A DNA stretch of 7,672 bases. Origin: JBDKTH01 sp964558295. GTDB taxonomy: Bacteria; Planctomycetota; Planctomycetia; Pirellulales; Thermoguttaceae. The stretch lies in NCBI GenBank assembly GCA_964558295.1, contig CAZLDQ010000251.1, positions 1 to 7,672 on the forward strand, written 5' to 3'. Made by a program: the position numbers and the translations under genes. Below the pieces are notes generated by a model that saw only the letters and a program-made list of their open reading frames with translations, searched no databases and had not been told where the DNA came from. Position 1 is the stretch's first letter. Every line of letters begins with the position of its first letter. Positions 6,351-7,672 of this stretch are shown in pieces.

Positions 6351-6379
6351 TTGACAACGGAAAAGCCACCCGCTCTGAT
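6351..6379 (+). promoter_or_regulatory. Sigma-70-type promoter for the Cys-rich secreted protein
   Basis: TTGACA (exact -35 consensus, 6351-6356) is followed at 17 bases by TCTGAT (6374-6379, 4 of 6). Initiation near 6386 leaves about 33 bases to ATG 6419, with GGAG at 6407-6410 as the ribosome site. Confidence 0.5.
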
Positions 6380-6418
6380 ATTTGGTGTAACCCTCTCTTT
6401 CGCACTGGAGCAGATTCC

Positions 6419-7369
6419 ATGCTATTTGCCAAAAACGGTCGAGCGGTGGTGATCCAAGGTTTTGGGGTTATGCTTTTAGGGCTGGCCTTGAGCACCGGAA
6501 CGAGTGAGGGCGCATGTTGCACCGGCTTAACCGGAGCGGTGCCGATGACGGCGATGTCGCCGGTGGCAGCGTCAACCTGTTGCGTCACCCCGCCTCCGTA
6601 CCACGCCAACCGCATCATGTGGACCCCTGGTTACGGAATTAGTCCGGTGAGCAATCCCTTGGTGGTCAGAACCGTCGGTTATGGGATGACCGCGTATGTT
6701 GCCCCTACCCCTGTGGCACCAGTGGCCGTCGCTCCGCCGGTGACTTGTACGGCAACAGCCCCGGTAGCGACAACCACCTTCCGGCCATTCCTGTATCGGT
6801 TGTTCCATCCGTTTACCCCGCTGATTCCCACGACCACATATCGCGTGGCGTTTGGTTTGCCCGTGACGCCGTGCGTTTCCCCTTGTGCGACCTGCCCTGC
6901 GACCGCATGCATGTCGCTTGTTCCGGCCTGTCCGATGGAATCGTGTGCACCGGCCTGTGATTCTTGTGGTGGAGCCGGTGGTTTGGGTACAGCTTTGCCG
7001 AGTTGCCCGTCGGGGACCTGTGCTCCGGCGACGACCGAGACACCACTTCCCGCGCCGAGCCTATCGCCGATTCCCGCCAACGGCGGTAACGGAATTCCGC
7101 AAACGTTCAAGGAAACGCCGCAGCCTGCGACACAGCCAGACGTTCGGCTCATGCCCACTCCGGACCCGAAAACTGAGAGTGAGAATCCGAAGAGTGGGGA
7201 GGCGAAGAGCAGTATTGAGACTCCGCGTCTGATCGATCCGGTGGCCCACACCACGGCTCGTCCCATTCGGCCCGCCTCGTATATTGTGCCGGTGACTCAT
7301 TCCACGCGGCTAGAATCGCCTGCCAAGCGGTCGGTCGATGTGAGCGGCTGGAGGGCGTCGCGCGACTAA
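6419..7369 (+). CDS. Cysteine- and proline-rich exported protein, unknown function
   Basis: The 316-residue protein begins with a signal peptide: basic start MLFAKNGR, hydrophobic core about 9-24, likely cleavage near G31/A32. Mature Cys33-Cys34 follow directly, but the residues before them (S-E-G-A) do not form a good lipobox, so secretion rather than lipidation is favoured. Fifteen cysteines occur at 33, 34, 54, 55, 110, 152, 156, 159, 164, 171, 176, 180, 183, 196 and 201. Nine of them are packed between 152 and 201 in C-x(2-6)-C spacing. Pro/Ala/Val/Thr-rich stretches surround them (e.g. VAPTPVAPVAVAPPV). The last ~115 residues are polar, Pro/Thr/Ser-rich and probably disordered. It resembles the Cys-rich envelope proteins frequent in planctomycetes; structural cross-linking by disulfides is an inference. 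ATG 6419 has GGAG 8 bases upstream and its own promoter. No catalytic motif is seen. Confidence 0.75.
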   Translation: MLFAKNGRAVVIQGFGVMLLGLALSTGTSEGACCTGLTGAVPMTAMSPVAASTCCVTPPPYHANRIMWTPGYGISPVSNPLVVRTVGYGMTAYVAPTPVAPVAVAPPVTCTATAPVATTTFRPFLYRLFHPFTPLIPTTTYRVAFGLPVTPCVSPCATCPATACMSLVPACPMESCAPACDSCGGAGGLGTALPSCPSGTCAPATTETPLPAPSLSPIPANGGNGIPQTFKETPQPATQPDVRLMPTPDPKTESENPKSGEAKSSIETPRLIDPVAHTTARPIRPASYIVPVTHSTRLESPAKRSVDVSGWRASRD

Positions 7370-7418
7370 TCTCGAACCGGACGACACCGAGGATTGTACG
7401 TCAACAACCCCGTTTGTC

Positions 7419-7634
7419 ATGCCTGCAAATCTCACCCAGCAATATCTCAAAGCCGAAGAGGAGTATCGCCGAGCGGCAAGTCTGGAAGAAGAGATCAAGT
7501 GTCTCCAGGTAATGCTCCAAGAGATCCCCAAACATAAGGGGACCGATCATCTTCAGGCAGACCTGAAGGCGAAGATCGCCAAGGCGAAGAAAGAACTCCA
7601 GACCGAGAAGAGTCTGGGCAATCGACATAGGTAA
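7419..7634 (+). CDS. DRG/Obg-like TGS-type GTPase, truncated N-terminal fragment
   Basis: The 71 codons read MPANLTQQYLKAEEEYRRAA... and continue through IPKHKGTDHLQADLKAKIAK to a Lys/Glu-rich helix. From memory, this is the conserved N-terminal coiled-coil of a family of ribosome-associated GTPases with a C-terminal TGS domain. In that family the helix is followed by a short linker and the G domain (P-loop G-x-P-N-x-G-K-S). Here the frame closes with RHR-stop at 7632-7634, before any G1 motif, and the other frames up to the edge do not resemble the G domain. Homology appears to end near residue 68 (about 7626), where sequence resembling an antisense group II intron 3' end starts. I read the gene as interrupted by that element, with the rest beyond the window. 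No Shine-Dalgarno is visible before ATG 7419, only a distant GAGGA about 25 bases upstream. A naturally short protein is the alternative. Confidence 0.7.
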   Translation: MPANLTQQYLKAEEEYRRAASLEEEIKCLQVMLQEIPKHKGTDHLQADLKAKIAKAKKELQTEKSLGNRHR

Positions 7635-7672
7635 GCCCTCGCGGGCTGTCCCTGTCACACCACCGTGCGTAC
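7627..7672 (-). mobile_element. 3' end of a group II intron (domain V 3' strand plus domain VI), antisense to the GTPase
   Basis: Read on the minus strand from the edge, GTACGCACGGTGGTGTG resembles the 3' strand of group II intron domain V (the ...CGYACGGTGGTG type found after intron-encoded reverse transcriptases). A short linker, ACAGGGAC, follows. Then comes a hairpin AGCCC-GCGA-GGGCT with a GNRA tetraloop, as in domain VI. After the stem, TTACCTAT offers an unpaired A (7632) as branch point and ends in AT, meeting the 3'-AY rule, so the exon junction would be at 7627/7626. The branch A would be at -6 rather than the usual -7 or -8, so the exact border is uncertain. The catalytic 5' strand of domain V, domains I-IV and any maturase lie beyond the window. 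Confidence 0.55.

Larger units (their letters stand above)
6052..6418. other. Non-coding leader between the ATPase and the Cys-rich gene
   Basis: The 367 bases hold two promoter-like signals (6217-6222 and 6351-6379) and one short stem-loop (6081-6095). A 66-codon TTG-started ORF (6143-6343) has no Shine-Dalgarno and an undistinguished product, so it is not called. The length leaves room for a long 5' leader on the downstream gene, but I recognise no riboswitch. Confidence 0.5.

Noticed and set aside
1..7672. CRISPR arrays, tRNA or rRNA genes, classical insertion sequences, toxin-antitoxin pairs
   Set aside because: No spaced direct repeats, cloverleaf-like segments, transposase motifs or terminal inverted repeats were seen in the window.

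Overview
The window looks like a piece of a planctomycete chromosome, possibly Pirellulales-like. The clues are a stand-alone RNA polymerase alpha-CTD protein, a Cys/Pro-rich secreted protein of planctomycete style, and a GTPase N-terminus of the MPANLT...PKHKGT type. The order-level placement is only an impression. Both ends look like assembly edges. The left edge breaks off inside an alcohol dehydrogenase whose last ~30 bases read oddly. The right edge ends inside what looks like the 3' end of a group II intron.

Layout. Positions 1-341 (minus) hold the N-terminus of an iron-containing alcohol dehydrogenase. Positions 355-747 are a gene-poor gap with a perfect 12-bp palindrome and a hairpin just after the uvrD stop. 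Positions 748-3024 (minus) hold a complete UvrD/PcrA-type superfamily 1 helicase. Its promoter lies inside the longest possible ORF, so I place the start at a TTG downstream. Divergent from it, 3298-3609 (plus) encodes a 103-residue protein that is almost only the DNA-binding C-terminal domain of RNA polymerase alpha.

Positions 3726-6051 (plus) form a tight three-gene operon with 4-base stop/start overlaps (ATGA, then GTGA). The genes are a four-helix membrane protein with a DUF3592-like domain and a C-terminal beta-sandwich, a small soluble protein that appears to share that sandwich fold (arrestin-like), and a small P-loop ATPase. This is the most likely undescribed system in the window: a membrane/adaptor/ATPase module of unknown job.

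Positions 6052-6418 are a non-coding leader with two promoter-like signals. Positions 6419-7369 encode an exported protein with 15 cysteines. Positions 7419-7634 hold the first ~70 codons of a ribosome-associated/DRG-like GTPase. It stops before the G domain, where an antisense group II intron tail (7627-7672) seems to begin.

The genes do not form one pathway. The helicase, whose family has an RNA-polymerase-binding C-terminal domain, and the alpha-CTD protein share a divergent intergenic region. The three-gene operon is a separate unit, and the last two genes are independent.
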